A stretch of DNA of 64,000 bases from Candidatus Heimdallarchaeota archaeon (GCA_030603365.1 JAUVXV010000001.1:496001-560000), one strand, 5' to 3'; shown: positions 17,252 to 26,193, numbered from the stretch's first letter. Program-made: numbers and translations. The notes: generated by a model not told the origin, from the sequence alone.

Positions 17252-17342
17252 TAATTACAATTAGAATTACCCATCTAAAAAGATAACTTTTTTACAGTAT
17301 AATGCATTTTAATATTATAAGCGCTAAATTTGTGGTAATTAA
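17252..17342. promoter_or_regulatory. Divergent promoter region between the two kinase paralogues
   Basis: For the right-hand gene, TATTATAAG at 17313-17321 is centred 26 bases before its ATG at 17343, which fits a leaderless transcript. For the left-hand gene, the minus-strand CATTATACTG near 17296-17305 would start transcription about 22 bases before its ATG at 17251. Both promoters are read from sequence only. Confidence 0.45.
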
Positions 17343-18236
17343 ATGGAAAGAGAAGCTCATGTTTTCATTCAGGGAAGAACTAAACAACTATTATCAAGAG
17401 GGATTCTAGCAAAGAAGTTAACCTTACTTGGTTTTTCACCTTCGGAAGGTTATGAGTTTCTTATAGATATTTATGATGATATAATTAATTTGAAGCAAGA
17501 GGTTATTTTAAAGGAGAAAATCGATGAAATTATTTCTTCACATCTAGCTACTTCATACAATGCAACCTTAGCAGATCAGTATTTGAAGGTTGAAGAATGG
17601 AGAGATTCACATATTCCTATATGGATATTAATTGCAGGAGCTATTGGAGCTGGTAAGAGTACACTATCAAGAAGAATTGCAGGAGAGCTTGGGATTCAGC
17701 AAGTTATAGGAACAGATGTGGTTAGAGACATATTAAGGAAAATCCTCTCAAAAGATATTGTTCCAGAATTACACTCCACATCTTATAGCGCATTTAAGAG
17801 TTTAAGACCAATATATAGTTCTAGGTTTGATGAAATTATTCTTGGATTTGAAAACCATTCCAAATTCGTAAATCTTGGTGTAGACGCCGTTCTTTCTAGA
17901 GCTGAAAAAGAAAATGTATCTATCATTATAGAAGGAGAACATCTTTTACCTGCTTTTTTTGATGAAGCAATTCTTTCAAAACCTAATGTTTTATACATCA
18001 CAATTTCTGTTCCTGACTCCGATTTTCATAGGGAAAACTTGAGTTCACAATATACTAAAGAAAAAGAAGAGTTACTAGCTAATTTTGATTATATTAGAAA
18101 AATACAAGAGCATTTGGTGAATGAAACAACAATTAGAAAATTACCTTTAGTTGAAACTATCAAAGGAGAAAGTACCACTAGCAAAGTGAGAAAACTTGTG
18201 ATTGATAAGATAGTATCAATAATTACCTCACAATAG
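17343..18236 (+). CDS. 2-phosphoglycerate kinase-like protein (copy 2)
   Basis: A paralogue of the divergent neighbour (297 aa), with the same architecture: ATP-cone-like segment SRGILAKKLTLLGFSP (18-33), then a P-loop domain with GAIGAGKST (99-107), VIGTDVVRDILRKILS, the ELHSTSYSAFKSL block and IIEGEHLLP. The two proteins match throughout the kinase domain (ELHSTSY against EIHSSSY, for example) but differ in the lid region: this copy lacks the RRIKSRG segment seen in the other (HRENLSSQY instead). That could mean a different substrate. ATG 17343 fits a TATA box 26 bases upstream. Which of the two, if either, makes 2,3-bisphosphoglycerate cannot be decided from sequence. Confidence 0.75.
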   Translation: MEREAHVFIQGRTKQLLSRGILAKKLTLLGFSPSEGYEFLIDIYDDIINLKQEVILKEKIDEIISSHLATSYNATLADQYLKVEEWRDSHIPIWILIAGAIGAGKSTLSRRIAGELGIQQVIGTDVVRDILRKILSKDIVPELHSTSYSAFKSLRPIYSSRFDEIILGFENHSKFVNLGVDAVLSRAEKENVSIIIEGEHLLPAFFDEAILSKPNVLYITISVPDSDFHRENLSSQYTKEKEELLANFDYIRKIQEHLVNETTIRKLPLVETIKGESTTSKVRKLVIDKIVSIITSQ

Positions 18237-18341
18237 GAATTTTTTAAAGTTATAAATTTACTTTGCAATAGCCAATGATGTATTTGCAACGACCTGATAA
18301 TTGATGATCGACTTTTGGCTGAGGCATTAAATGTGATAGAA

Positions 18342-18614
18342 ATGTCAGAAAACTATTGTTATGTTCACAAAGGAAAGATTGCTACAAATGACTGTGAAAG
18401 ATGTGGCTATCCAATTTGTGATGATTGTTCTAATTCATACTGGCAAACTAATGCAATTACATCCATGTTTCAACCTAAGAAAAGTGAAGAAAAAGAAATG
18501 GTTTTATGCAAAACTTGCTTAAAATCAACTCGTATTCGTAATGGAATATTTACAGGTTTTATGTTAATATTAGTTTTGGGAATGATTGCATTTTTCATTA
18601 TATCCGCCGTTTAA
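18342..18614 (+). CDS. Small B-box-like zinc-finger protein with C-terminal membrane anchor
   Basis: About 90 residues. The N-terminal two thirds hold a B-box-like cysteine/histidine set: CYVHKGK, CERCGYPICDDC and, after a gap, LCKTC. These would bind one or two zinc ions. The last 25 residues are a single hydrophobic helix (GFMLILVLGMIAFFIISAV), so the finger is exposed at the cytoplasmic face. I use ATG 18342; a TTG at 18315 would add nine residues before the zinc motif. Similar short zinc-finger/anchor proteins are widespread in archaea without a known role. It is convergent with the next gene, which also combines membrane helices and a zinc ribbon. Confidence 0.7.
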   Translation: MSENYCYVHKGKIATNDCERCGYPICDDCSNSYWQTNAITSMFQPKKSEEKEMVLCKTCLKSTRIRNGIFTGFMLILVLGMIAFFIISAV

Positions 18615-18632
18615 ACAACAAATTATGTTGGC

Positions 18633-19604
18633 TTATCCAGTTTTTGTTTCCCTGTCAACATCATTTTCTTTCTCTTTTTCATCTTTAGTTTCTTCGAAGT
18701 TTTCTTCACTTTCCGATTCAATTTCAATAGCTTCAATTTCTTTAATCAAATCGGTATCACAAATGGGGCAAATGGTTAAATCACTTGAAATAATGGAACC
18801 ACAAGAGAAACAAGTTATTGGAAAAACCTCTTCTTCTTCCCAATCAAATGTATAGGGTTTTTTCCCCCATGATTCTTTTCTCCATTTATCCATATCAACT
18901 TCACCATCTTCAGTTAAGAAATCTTTAATATCCACACTTTCAACAATTGTCATTCTTTTCATCACAAATTTATTGTAAAAATATATCAATAGCGGGAAAA
19001 ACACTATGTGTGCTATTAATATTGTTAGAAAAATATAACTTATTGACACTTCAGTGATTTTAAGAGTAACAGGAAGAGTCAATGTAACTATAAGAGAGGA
19101 TATTGCAAAAGTTACTAACTCAAGAAATAAGAAACTAATGATAGAAAGACCTGCAATTTCTAATGTATCCTTTATTACAGTTTTTAGTACAACTTTTTTT
19201 GATTGATTCTTCACATCTAGTCTAAGATATTCAAGATAAGTTTTGAAAAGGCTCAAGTTTGTTTTTGTTATCAATGCAATAAATAGAAATGTTACTAGTA
19301 ACGAAAATAAGAACAAGAGAATACTTATCCACCAATTAAAAACGAGATATCTTAATACAAGTACTGGACCGCTTACAACGCCAAGTAGGTTAATATCTGT
19401 TTGTCTTAGAACTGAATATATTTTTCCTGACACCACAAATACAAATAACAAATAATATAGGAAAATAAAAATCAGAGAAATAATGTTTCCCAAACCTTGG
19501 TTTCTTCTTTTTATTGCCTTTTTTTGTCTATTCCAGGGATAAACTGGTTGAATAAGATTCGACATTAATACAAAATTCCAGTGCAAGATATTAAATATTA
19601 TCAT
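18633..19604 (-). CDS. Multi-pass membrane protein with cytosolic zinc ribbon
   Basis: The protein (323 aa) has about four transmembrane helices between residues 40 and 215, including IISLIFIFLYYLLFVFVVSG and LLFLFSLLVTFLFIALITK. A soluble C-terminus follows with the zinc ribbon CFSCGSIISSDLTICPICD (about 269-287) and an acidic tail rich in Glu. I know no function for this arrangement. ATG 19604 is used; an internal ATG at 19565 (MSNLIQPVYPW) is equally possible, because the shared TATA box lies only 24 bases from the first ATG. It is divergent from kae1. Confidence 0.65.
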   Translation of the reverse strand: MIIFNILHWNFVLMSNLIQPVYPWNRQKKAIKRRNQGLGNIISLIFIFLYYLLFVFVVSGKIYSVLRQTDINLLGVVSGPVLVLRYLVFNWWISILLFLFSLLVTFLFIALITKTNLSLFKTYLEYLRLDVKNQSKKVVLKTVIKDTLEIAGLSIISFLFLELVTFAISSLIVTLTLPVTLKITEVSISYIFLTILIAHIVFFPLLIYFYNKFVMKRMTIVESVDIKDFLTEDGEVDMDKWRKESWGKKPYTFDWEEEEVFPITCFSCGSIISSDLTICPICDTDLIKEIEAIEIESESEENFEETKDEKEKENDVDRETKTG

Positions 19605-19623
19605 ATTTAGATTAGAAAAAAGA

Positions 19624-19632
19624 TTTTATAAA
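19624..19632. promoter_or_regulatory. Shared TATA element between kae1 and the membrane-protein gene
   Basis: TTTTATAAA is nearly palindromic and reads as a TATA box on both strands. Rightward it is 30 bases from the kae1 ATG at 19658, fitting a leaderless message. Leftward it is 24 bases from the ATG at 19604. It is the only good TATA candidate in this short gap. Confidence 0.5.
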
Positions 19633-19657
19633 CTGTGTTAATCACTTTGTGATACTA

Positions 19658-20653
19658 ATGATCTCTCTAGGAATTGAAAGCTCTGCTGATAAGCTTGGTA
19701 TAGGTCTGATAGATAGTGATGGAAATATTCTGTCAAATATTAGACAGACCTATAAACCACCCTTTGGTAGTGGAATTCATCCTAGAGAAGCTTCCGAATT
19801 TCATTCAACTAATATGCCTGCAGCAATTGAAGAAGCTTTTCAGCAAGCAGGAATAGCTCCTGAAGAAATTGATTTAATCTCATTCACAAAAGGACCAGGT
19901 TTAGGACCATGTTTAAGAATAGGAGTTATTGCAGCTCGAACTTTAGCTTTGTCCTTAAACAAACCATTGATGCCAGTCAACCATCCGATTGCTCATGTGG
20001 AAATTGGTTGTTTGGAAGGAGACCTCAAAGATCCGGTTGTTTTATACGTCTCAGGAGGAAATACTCAAGTTATAGCTTTCTCTGAAGGAAGATATAGGGT
20101 GTTTGGTGAAACTCTTGATATCCCTGTAGGAAATTGCCTTGATGTATTTGGACGAAATGCAGGTTTAAGTGATAAACAGTTACCTATGGGTAGAGTTATT
20201 GAGCTTGAAGCTCTTAAAGGATCAAAGTTTGTCGATATTCCCTATGTTATAAAAGGAATGGATGTGTCATTTTCTGGTATTTTAACTCATACAACTAAAT
20301 TGCTTAGCTCAAACAACTATGATTTAACTGATATAGCTTATAGTCTTCAAGAAACTGTTTTTTCTATGTTAGTAGAAGTAACAGAACGTGCTTTAGCTCA
20401 CACGAGGAAAGAAGAAGTTCTTGTCTGCGGTGGGGTTGCTGCAAATAAAAGATTAAAAGAAATGCTAAATGAGATGTCTCTATCACATAATGCAGTATTC
20501 AAAGGTCTAGATGCAAACCTTGCTCTAGATAATGGGGTTATGATCGCTTGGCTGGGAATTTTGATGCATAATTCAGGAGTTAAAGCTAAACTTGAAGATA
20601 CAATTATTGACCAACATTATAGACCTGAAGACGTTCCAGTGACTTGGAAATAA
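19658..20653 (+). CDS. kae1: tRNA t6A synthesis protein Kae1 (KEOPS catalytic subunit)
   Basis: Kae1 transfers threonylcarbamoyl from TC-AMP to A37 of ANN-decoding tRNAs. The 331-residue protein shows the family signatures: GIESSADKLGIG at the start, PREASEFHS, the FTKGPGLGPCLRIG loop, the metal-binding NHPIAHVEIG (two histidines), YVSGGNTQV, and a C-terminal VCGGVAANKRLKEM with LDNGVMIAWLG. There is no Bud32 fusion at the C-terminus; a separate bud32 lies 1.3 kb away on the other strand. ATG 19658 is chosen over GTG 19649, because it fits the family N-terminus and a TATA box 30 bases upstream. A radical SAM gene follows closely and is probably cotranscribed. Confidence 0.96.
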   Translation: MISLGIESSADKLGIGLIDSDGNILSNIRQTYKPPFGSGIHPREASEFHSTNMPAAIEEAFQQAGIAPEEIDLISFTKGPGLGPCLRIGVIAARTLALSLNKPLMPVNHPIAHVEIGCLEGDLKDPVVLYVSGGNTQVIAFSEGRYRVFGETLDIPVGNCLDVFGRNAGLSDKQLPMGRVIELEALKGSKFVDIPYVIKGMDVSFSGILTHTTKLLSSNNYDLTDIAYSLQETVFSMLVEVTERALAHTRKEEVLVCGGVAANKRLKEMLNEMSLSHNAVFKGLDANLALDNGVMIAWLGILMHNSGVKAKLEDTIIDQHYRPEDVPVTWK

Positions 20654-20666
20654 ACTAGTGATTATT

Positions 20667-21977
20667 ATGGCGCTTGCAATGGTGTTTGACTTATCAAAGA
20701 AGAACTTCTACAGTCTTACATCACTTATTGCTACTCTTGACTTAGATGATGATTTGAAGGAAATAGATGTATTGACAAATGAAAATATTGATGCCAATGT
20801 GATAAAATCTCTTCTTGTTAAATACACACAACTAGTTGTTGGATTTTCATTTCGAACTGCGCAGTTACCTGAGATTTATGAAAGAATGTCTGTAATCTTC
20901 TCAAACTTAAAACCTTTAGAATTAGAAAAAGTGATTTTTATAGCGGGAGGAAGTCATCCCTCAGGAAGTCCTTTAACAACTCTAAAAACAGGTTTTGATT
21001 TTGTTTTTGTTGGAGAAGCTGAATTTTCCTTGCCTTTCTTCTTAAAACAAATAATCACAAATCAAGACGTTCATAAAACTCCAGGAATAGCATATCTTGA
21101 CGATATTGATACACATAAAACAACAACAAATCCACCTCCAATAAATCTTGATGATTATCCACTTATATCTAAATCCCGAGGTCTTTATCCACCTCTCGAA
21201 ATCACTCGAGGCTGTACTTTTGGCTGTACATTCTGCCAGGTACCAACTTTGTTTGGCCATCGTATAAGACACAGATCAATTGAAATTATAACAGATACTG
21301 TAGAGTGGATGGCTAGAAGAAAATTAAATGATATTCGTTTTATTACTCCAAATTCATTCGGTTATATGTCTTCAAAACCAAGAGATGTAAATCAAGATGC
21401 TATTGTAACATTATTATCTTCAATCCGTAAAACTGAAGGTATTAGAAACCTGTATTTTGGGACTTTTCCAGGAGAAGTTCGTCCTGAAACTGTTTCAAAG
21501 GAACTTATGAAGGAGATTAAACCTTACCTATCAAATACTAGAATCTCTTTAGGATTACAGTCAGGAAGCAATGATGTACTCAAGAATATTCACAGAGGAC
21601 ATTCAGTTGAAGAAGGAATAGATGCAATTAATATCTTGCTAGGTACCGGATTTACTCCTGTTGTTGATATTATAATAGGTCTTCCTAACGCTTCAGAAGA
21701 AGATGAACTAAAGACTATCCAAGTTATTGAAGAATTAACAAAACGAGATATTTTCATTAGAGCTCATATTTTTATGCCCCTACCAGGTACAAAATTGGAA
21801 GATACTCAATTCAAACCAGTCTATCCTAAGATAAGAAAGATGTTAGGAAAATTAAGCTCTAAAGGAAAAATAGAAGGAAATTGGACTAATCAAGAAAAGT
21901 ATGCAAGTAACGCGTGGAAAACAAGTCAGAAATTACTTGAATTTCCTCCAATTATGAAACCAAATAGTGGCTTATAA
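20667..21977 (+). CDS. B12-binding-type radical SAM protein (MJ1487-like)
   Basis: About 436 residues. The N-terminal third resembles a degenerate cobalamin-binding Rossmann domain (IAGGSHPSGSP, FVFVGEAEFSLPFFL). The radical SAM core carries the CxxxCxxC cluster motif in ITRGCTFGCTFCQVP (about 180-194), followed by IRFITPNSFGY and SLGLQSGSNDVLKNIHRGHS. This resembles the archaeal family typified by MJ1487, whose reaction is unknown; it is not the t6A methylthiotransferase, which has an extra UPF0004 domain. ATG 20667 is used; GTG 20658 is possible. It follows kae1 by 13 bases (4 if GTG is used). Its 3' end overlaps that of the convergent bud32 by 26 bases. Confidence 0.82.
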   Translation: MALAMVFDLSKKNFYSLTSLIATLDLDDDLKEIDVLTNENIDANVIKSLLVKYTQLVVGFSFRTAQLPEIYERMSVIFSNLKPLELEKVIFIAGGSHPSGSPLTTLKTGFDFVFVGEAEFSLPFFLKQIITNQDVHKTPGIAYLDDIDTHKTTTNPPPINLDDYPLISKSRGLYPPLEITRGCTFGCTFCQVPTLFGHRIRHRSIEIITDTVEWMARRKLNDIRFITPNSFGYMSSKPRDVNQDAIVTLLSSIRKTEGIRNLYFGTFPGEVRPETVSKELMKEIKPYLSNTRISLGLQSGSNDVLKNIHRGHSVEEGIDAINILLGTGFTPVVDIIIGLPNASEEDELKTIQVIEELTKRDIFIRAHIFMPLPGTKLEDTQFKPVYPKIRKMLGKLSSKGKIEGNWTNQEKYASNAWKTSQKLLEFPPIMKPNSGL

Positions 21978-22644
21978 CTTGATCTTCTTTTAAATGCCTA
22001 GCTCTTGCTTCTGCTTTTGCAGTTCTTCTAAAAACACTTATAGCTTTATCCATTGTCTTCCTATAACCTTCTTGAAACGCAAAAAAGAATTCTTTATCAG
22101 ATTGTGTATGAGTACTAGTAAAACATTTTTTCATAAGTAAGATATCCACGGCTTTATCTTCAATTGTTTGAGAAAATTTTCCTAAACCAAAATCTATGAA
22201 AATCAACTCATTATCTCGAATTAGTATATTACTTGTTGTTAGATCTCCATGTATAATGTCATTTGTATGCAAGATGCCAACTTTATCACCGATTTGTCTA
22301 ACTAGTTTTAATTTTTCATCAAGCGATTTAGTACTTTTCAACCAGTCCTTTACTAGAATTCCATCTATGTTTTCCATTATTATACTAGTATCATCCAAAT
22401 CAATTTCAAAGACATTAGGTGTTTTAACACCTATTTTTTTTGCAGCTATTAATAATTTTGATTCGGCAATAGTTCTACTTATTCTTAATTCTTCATCAAT
22501 CTCAGAAATTCTATATTTCTTAGGAATTCTGGTTTTTTTGATAACATTAAACCCAAACCAACATTCCTTAAAAAGAAAAGCTTCAGCTCCCCATGAATCA
22601 TATTGATGAAATGAGTTCTTTTGATCTTCCTTGTTATCTTTCAC
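21952..22644 (-). CDS. bud32: KEOPS-associated atypical kinase/ATPase Bud32
   Basis: Bud32 (230 aa) is the small RIO-like kinase of KEOPS that activates Kae1. Visible motifs are GAEAFLF (19-25), the ATP-binding lysine region KKTRIPKKYR with DEELRISRTIAESKLL (50-65), the catalytic HGDLTTSNIL (132-141), metal-binding DFG (151-153), and EDKAVDILLMKK. The C-terminal tail is longer than in the shortest archaeal forms. GTG at 22644 is the only workable start; it overlaps the end of the AIR-synthase-like gene by 11 bases, so the two are translationally coupled. Here kae1 and bud32 are separate genes, convergent around a radical SAM gene, whereas many archaea have them fused or adjacent. Confidence 0.93.
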   Translation of the reverse strand: MKDNKEDQKNSFHQYDSWGAEAFLFKECWFGFNVIKKTRIPKKYRISEIDEELRISRTIAESKLLIAAKKIGVKTPNVFEIDLDDTSIIMENIDGILVKDWLKSTKSLDEKLKLVRQIGDKVGILHTNDIIHGDLTTSNILIRDNELIFIDFGLGKFSQTIEDKAVDILLMKKCFTSTHTQSDKEFFFAFQEGYRKTMDKAISVFRRTAKAEARARHLKEDQVISHYLVS

Positions 22645-23680
22645 TTCTTATCCCTTCTAAATTTCTCAATGCGTTTATTATTTCGTCACCTTTAGGTTTA
22701 TCGAGAATTATTTCTTTAAGTTTTAATGTCTCTTTTTCTGAAGTTACAGTCCCGATAATGGAACAAGGTATTTGATACTCTATTAGAAATTCACGAATCT
22801 GAGTAGCTTTATGGTTGTCTGTAGCTAAGATGATTAAACCTGAAGAAATAAGTCTATATGGATCAAACTGCAGCCATTTAGATAATTTCTCTAATACTGG
22901 GTGTATTGTAGGCTCTTCGTTAAGTAATATTCCCACCTTTCTGTGAGCTAAAATCTCACTCAAAGCTCCATAAACACCACCTTCAGTAGCATCATGGATT
23001 AATACAGGTCTGAATTCTTTGTTGATGATATTCGCAATTTCTGTTAAACTGAGTCTTTCACCTATTCGAATCCCTTCTTCTAATTCTTCTTCATCAAGAA
23101 TTCTTTTAATTGATTCTTTAGCTTCAGATATTATTATCCCCATACCCTCTGCACCTATCTCCCCAACAAGAAGTATTTTGTCCCCAACAGTTAATTTGTT
23201 TGGAACATAGTAATTCTTTGTAACAAAACCTATCATGTGTCCAGAAATAACAATGCTTTGAACTGATTCAGAAATTTCTGTGTGACCACCCAAGATGCTG
23301 ATTCCTAAGTCTAAACATTGTTGATGTATTTGCTTTTGTATTAACTCTATCTTACTAAAAGATGTATCCGGAGGTGCGATAATGGATGCTAAGAAACCAT
23401 AAGGTAATGCTCCTGTGCATGAAATATCATTCGCATTAACTATAACCACATACCTACCAGGTTCAGATGTGGGAAAAGTAACGGGATCTGATTTAATGAC
23501 AAGGAAAATTTCAGAAGAATCTTCATAATACTCTTGAACTTTCTGTTTAGCTAATGAGATATTTAAAGCAGCAGCATCTGTCCCTACCCTACCAGAACTA
23601 ATGATTCCTACGTTTTCATAACCTTTCATTTTTAAGATCTCTTCAAGAAGAGAAATTTCTAGTTTACCTTTGTCCATCAT
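22634..23680 (-). CDS. AIR synthase-related protein (PurM/HypE superfamily)
   Basis: The protein (348 aa) has the two-domain PurM-like fold. The N-terminal ATP-binding half contains SGRVGTDAAAL, VNANDISCTGALPYGFLASI (the DDxxxxGA-type block) and LGGHTEIS. The C-terminal half contains HDATEGGVYGALSEIL and GLIILATD. This fits the HypE-like AIR-synthase-related proteins of archaea rather than PurM. The C-terminal cysteine that defines a working HypE is absent (the protein ends LEGIRSER), and no other hyp gene is present. The reaction is therefore unknown, though an ATP-dependent step on an amide or acyl phosphate is usual for the fold. ATG start at 23680 (a second ATG follows at once). It is the first gene of a pair with bud32. 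Confidence 0.8.
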   Translation of the reverse strand: MMDKGKLEISLLEEILKMKGYENVGIISSGRVGTDAAALNISLAKQKVQEYYEDSSEIFLVIKSDPVTFPTSEPGRYVVIVNANDISCTGALPYGFLASIIAPPDTSFSKIELIQKQIHQQCLDLGISILGGHTEISESVQSIVISGHMIGFVTKNYYVPNKLTVGDKILLVGEIGAEGMGIIISEAKESIKRILDEEELEEGIRIGERLSLTEIANIINKEFRPVLIHDATEGGVYGALSEILAHRKVGILLNEEPTIHPVLEKLSKWLQFDPYRLISSGLIILATDNHKATQIREFLIEYQIPCSIIGTVTSEKETLKLKEIILDKPKGDEIINALRNLEGIRSER

Positions 23681-23744
23681 TATTCCAATAAATTCAGATT
23701 TCTAAAAGTTTTTTACAAATGATAAAAACTATTTTTTTAAATTT

Positions 23745-24713
23745 CTAGAAACCCATTGTGTTTAGAATGTGCTTGATTATCTTAAATTTATAACCTACAT
23801 TAATAACATCATTCACATTTGTTGTCATTCCAACAAGTATCTTACCATCAGTGCTTTCTTCCACTATAATTTGGACTACTTCAGCATTCAATGCCTTAAT
23901 TTCATCTTCAGAATTTATCATTTCATAGATAACTCGTGGAAATTGTGTAATGGTTTCCAGTACATAAATGATCTTCCTTTCTTCTAGATTTCCAGCATAT
24001 AACTCTCCAATAGCACCATCTTTCTTAGCATAGATATAAGCTGCTGCAGATGGAGATTTACATCCTCTTATGGAAGAAAACAACAAAGAAGTTATAGCTC
24101 TTTTGTTTGCTTCATCGAGAATTTCCTGTGTCATTTCACTTGCATGAATTCGTGGTACAGATTCGAAAGGTCGGATTTTCTCGAATTCCTCTGCTTTTGA
24201 TTCAGCTGTTAATTCACTACGTTCTTCTTCATGGGGAATATCTAATGTGAGGGGTTCAACTTCCATTCTTTCAATTCCTAGACGGGAATAGATTCTATCA
24301 ATTTGATTTCTGACACGATCAGGTGATTGATCATATGAATAACCGCAGGTTTTTATGAGTAAATTTTCATTTCCGTGAGTTGTTAGATTTCTAATTATGT
24401 TTTGACTCAAAGTTGTTACATAGTTAAGTATAACAGGTCGAATTTCAGCAGCTATATTTTCTACTCTTGATACAAAAAGAAGTGTTAGATCAATGAAGGT
24501 AATATATGTAGCTCTGAATTTACCTCTGAAAATAGTAATCTCATTATATCTTCTTACCCATTGATAGAATTCTATCGGATGAATGAAATAACTGTGAATT
24601 TCAGTTTTTTCTACTTCACTTTTTGCATTTTCCAGTTCAAAAATGTTATTTCCCTTTAAATCATAGATTATAACAGCTACTAAAGGAGTGATGTTTGTCT
24701 TTGGAAAAGGCAT
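23745..24713 (-). CDS. Longin/roadblock-like two-domain protein A
   Basis: The protein (322 aa) has an N-terminal domain (about 8-125) whose strand-helix order (LVAVIIYDLKGNNIFEL, YITFIDLTLLFVSR, then a helix) suggests a longin-like fold. A charged linker (about 150-200) follows, then a C-terminal domain of about 120 residues. That domain matches the C-termini of the proteins at 24892-25473 and 26194-27270: a helix, strand SAAAYIYAKKD, helix VLETITQFPRVIYEMI, then EIKALN, IIVEES, KILVGMTTN and a last helix. This looks like a roadblock-type module used in Asgard archaea for GTPase regulation. The fold assignment is inferred from pattern, not from a profile. ATG start. Confidence 0.6.
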   Translation of the reverse strand: MPFPKTNITPLVAVIIYDLKGNNIFELENAKSEVEKTEIHSYFIHPIEFYQWVRRYNEITIFRGKFRATYITFIDLTLLFVSRVENIAAEIRPVILNYVTTLSQNIIRNLTTHGNENLLIKTCGYSYDQSPDRVRNQIDRIYSRLGIERMEVEPLTLDIPHEEERSELTAESKAEEFEKIRPFESVPRIHASEMTQEILDEANKRAITSLLFSSIRGCKSPSAAAYIYAKKDGAIGELYAGNLEERKIIYVLETITQFPRVIYEMINSEDEIKALNAEVVQIIVEESTDGKILVGMTTNVNDVINVGYKFKIIKHILNTMGF

Positions 24714-24891
24714 AAGACCTCAACTAGAATGTAATATGTGATTATTCGCTAATAAATATATCTCAACTGTCCTATCATAGTACGAAAATTTCTAGTTTCA
24801 TAAGAATCAAGAACAAATTACTATTTTTCCCCTTTAATAGTAAGGAAATATTTTTAGAGTTTTACGATATATTAAATTCTGAGGAAGATTA

Positions 24892-25473
24892 ATGAATACT
24901 AAAAAGACTTCAGATGATTCCCCATCTTCAAAAATATCTTCTCGTAAAAGAAAAGCCTCTAAGAAGGATATTTTTGTTGAGATGGAAGAAGTTGCATACG
25001 AGACTTTGAAAATTCCTAAAAAGAAATTAAAATCTGGACAATACCTCCGAGATTTTCTTACTCAGACATCATCAGTTAGTGAAGTTAAAGAAGCGATACG
25101 AGTTACAATTGATGCATTACTTGATAGCATAGCAAGTGATTTACAATCCTTGTCGGCAGCATCATTAGTACCACACCCAGAAAGTGAAGATATGAGGGTG
25201 ATCGTAAGAGGACCCCTTAGTAAAGATGTGGTAAAGAAAATACTTGTAATTTTTCAAAAATACCCACCAGTTATTAATGATTTACTAGGGTCTGATGAAG
25301 AAATCAAAGTTTTAGATACAGGTATTGGTTTTGTTGTTTTAGAAAATTGTCAAAAGGACAATTATCTGGTCGGAATCACTCAGCAACAAAAAGATGTTGA
25401 TGAACTATCAAGAAAATTAAGACATGTTCAGAATGTGGTCATAAAAAACACACTACTTCTAGAGGACATCTAG
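24892..25473 (+). CDS. Roadblock-like protein B
   Basis: The 193-residue protein has a basic, Ser/Lys-rich N-terminus (about 1-40) and a C-terminal domain (about 70-190) of the same family as its neighbours. The shared string is KKILVIFQKYPPVINDLL, EEIKVLDTGIGFVVLE, NYLVGITQQ. The matching strings in the protein at 26194-27270 are VLGILSKYPEVVKQTL, KTLDAGDGVVILEE and GMLVSITKN. There is no transmembrane segment. It could be a scaffold or a GTPase-linked adaptor; nothing in the sequence shows a catalytic site. ATG 24892 follows a GAGGAAG stretch at 24881-24887. It is divergent from the gene at 23745-24713 and convergent with a zinc-ribbon membrane-protein gene. Confidence 0.6.
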   Translation: MNTKKTSDDSPSSKISSRKRKASKKDIFVEMEEVAYETLKIPKKKLKSGQYLRDFLTQTSSVSEVKEAIRVTIDALLDSIASDLQSLSAASLVPHPESEDMRVIVRGPLSKDVVKKILVIFQKYPPVINDLLGSDEEIKVLDTGIGFVVLENCQKDNYLVGITQQQKDVDELSRKLRHVQNVVIKNTLLLEDI

Positions 25474-25490
25474 TTGAAGAAATAGGCAAA

Positions 25491-26147
25491 TCATAGATTG
25501 GTTCCACAATGTGGGCATTTTTGTATTTCTGCATTTATTTCCTTAAAACAATTCCAGCAAGCTATTTTGTCCTTTATTTCTTCTTTATAAACTTCTATTA
25601 AATCAATTATTTCTTGCGTAAAATCAGTAACTTCATCATATAATTTTTCATTTCTCCCCAGAGATATTCTTGTTGAAAGAAGGTATAGGAGTAAAACTGA
25701 GCCACCTATTGAAACTAGCACAACCCCCCCAATACGAAGGGCATCTTGGGCTTCTTGTGGAATACTTTCCTTAACTGCAAGCAGTATTATCAGTGGAACA
25801 ATAGAAACAGCTATAATTAGTAAAACTACCCATAAACTATATCTTAATCCAAAAATCTGTTTATTTGACCAATTATATATCCCTCCAAAATAACTTTTTC
25901 TTGGCCTGTAAACGTCAATTTCAAGAAGATTTTCACGTTCAGTGTCAGTGATTTCAACGTTAACCCTTCTTCTTCTAATTTTTGTAAAAAGCTTCAATTC
26001 CTTATCATTTATTTCCTCGATTGTTATTTCTCTTTTTTGTAGTTTTTTTTCTAAATATTTGAAAAGAGATAGTGTTTTCTTTACACTACTGCGAATTTCT
26101 CTTAAGAAAAATCTTCTCTTAATTTGGCTTTTGTCCCAAATTTTCAT
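25491..26147 (-). CDS. Two-helix membrane protein with C-terminal zinc ribbon
   Basis: About 218 residues: a basic cytosolic N-terminus (about 1-95), two adjacent transmembrane helices (SLWVVLLIIAVSIVPLIILL and GGVVLVSIGGSVLLLYLL), a helical segment, and a C-terminal zinc ribbon CWNCFKEINAEIQKCPHCG. It is organised like the protein at 18633-19604 but is not clearly homologous. ATG 26147 is used; a GTG at 26156 adds only three residues. It lies between two members of the roadblock-like set and 18 bases from the convergent stop of one of them, so a functional link is possible but unproven. Confidence 0.65.
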   Translation of the reverse strand: MKIWDKSQIKRRFFLREIRSSVKKTLSLFKYLEKKLQKREITIEEINDKELKLFTKIRRRRVNVEITDTERENLLEIDVYRPRKSYFGGIYNWSNKQIFGLRYSLWVVLLIIAVSIVPLIILLAVKESIPQEAQDALRIGGVVLVSIGGSVLLLYLLSTRISLGRNEKLYDEVTDFTQEIIDLIEVYKEEIKDKIACWNCFKEINAEIQKCPHCGTNL

Positions 26148-26193
26148 CGACCCCACATAACAGATACAATGTGAATTATAAAGGAATATTCGT

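Noticed and set aside
22634..23680. AIR-synthase-like gene as HypE for hydrogenase maturation
   Set aside because: The C-terminal catalytic cysteine is absent and no other hyp or hydrogenase gene is present.
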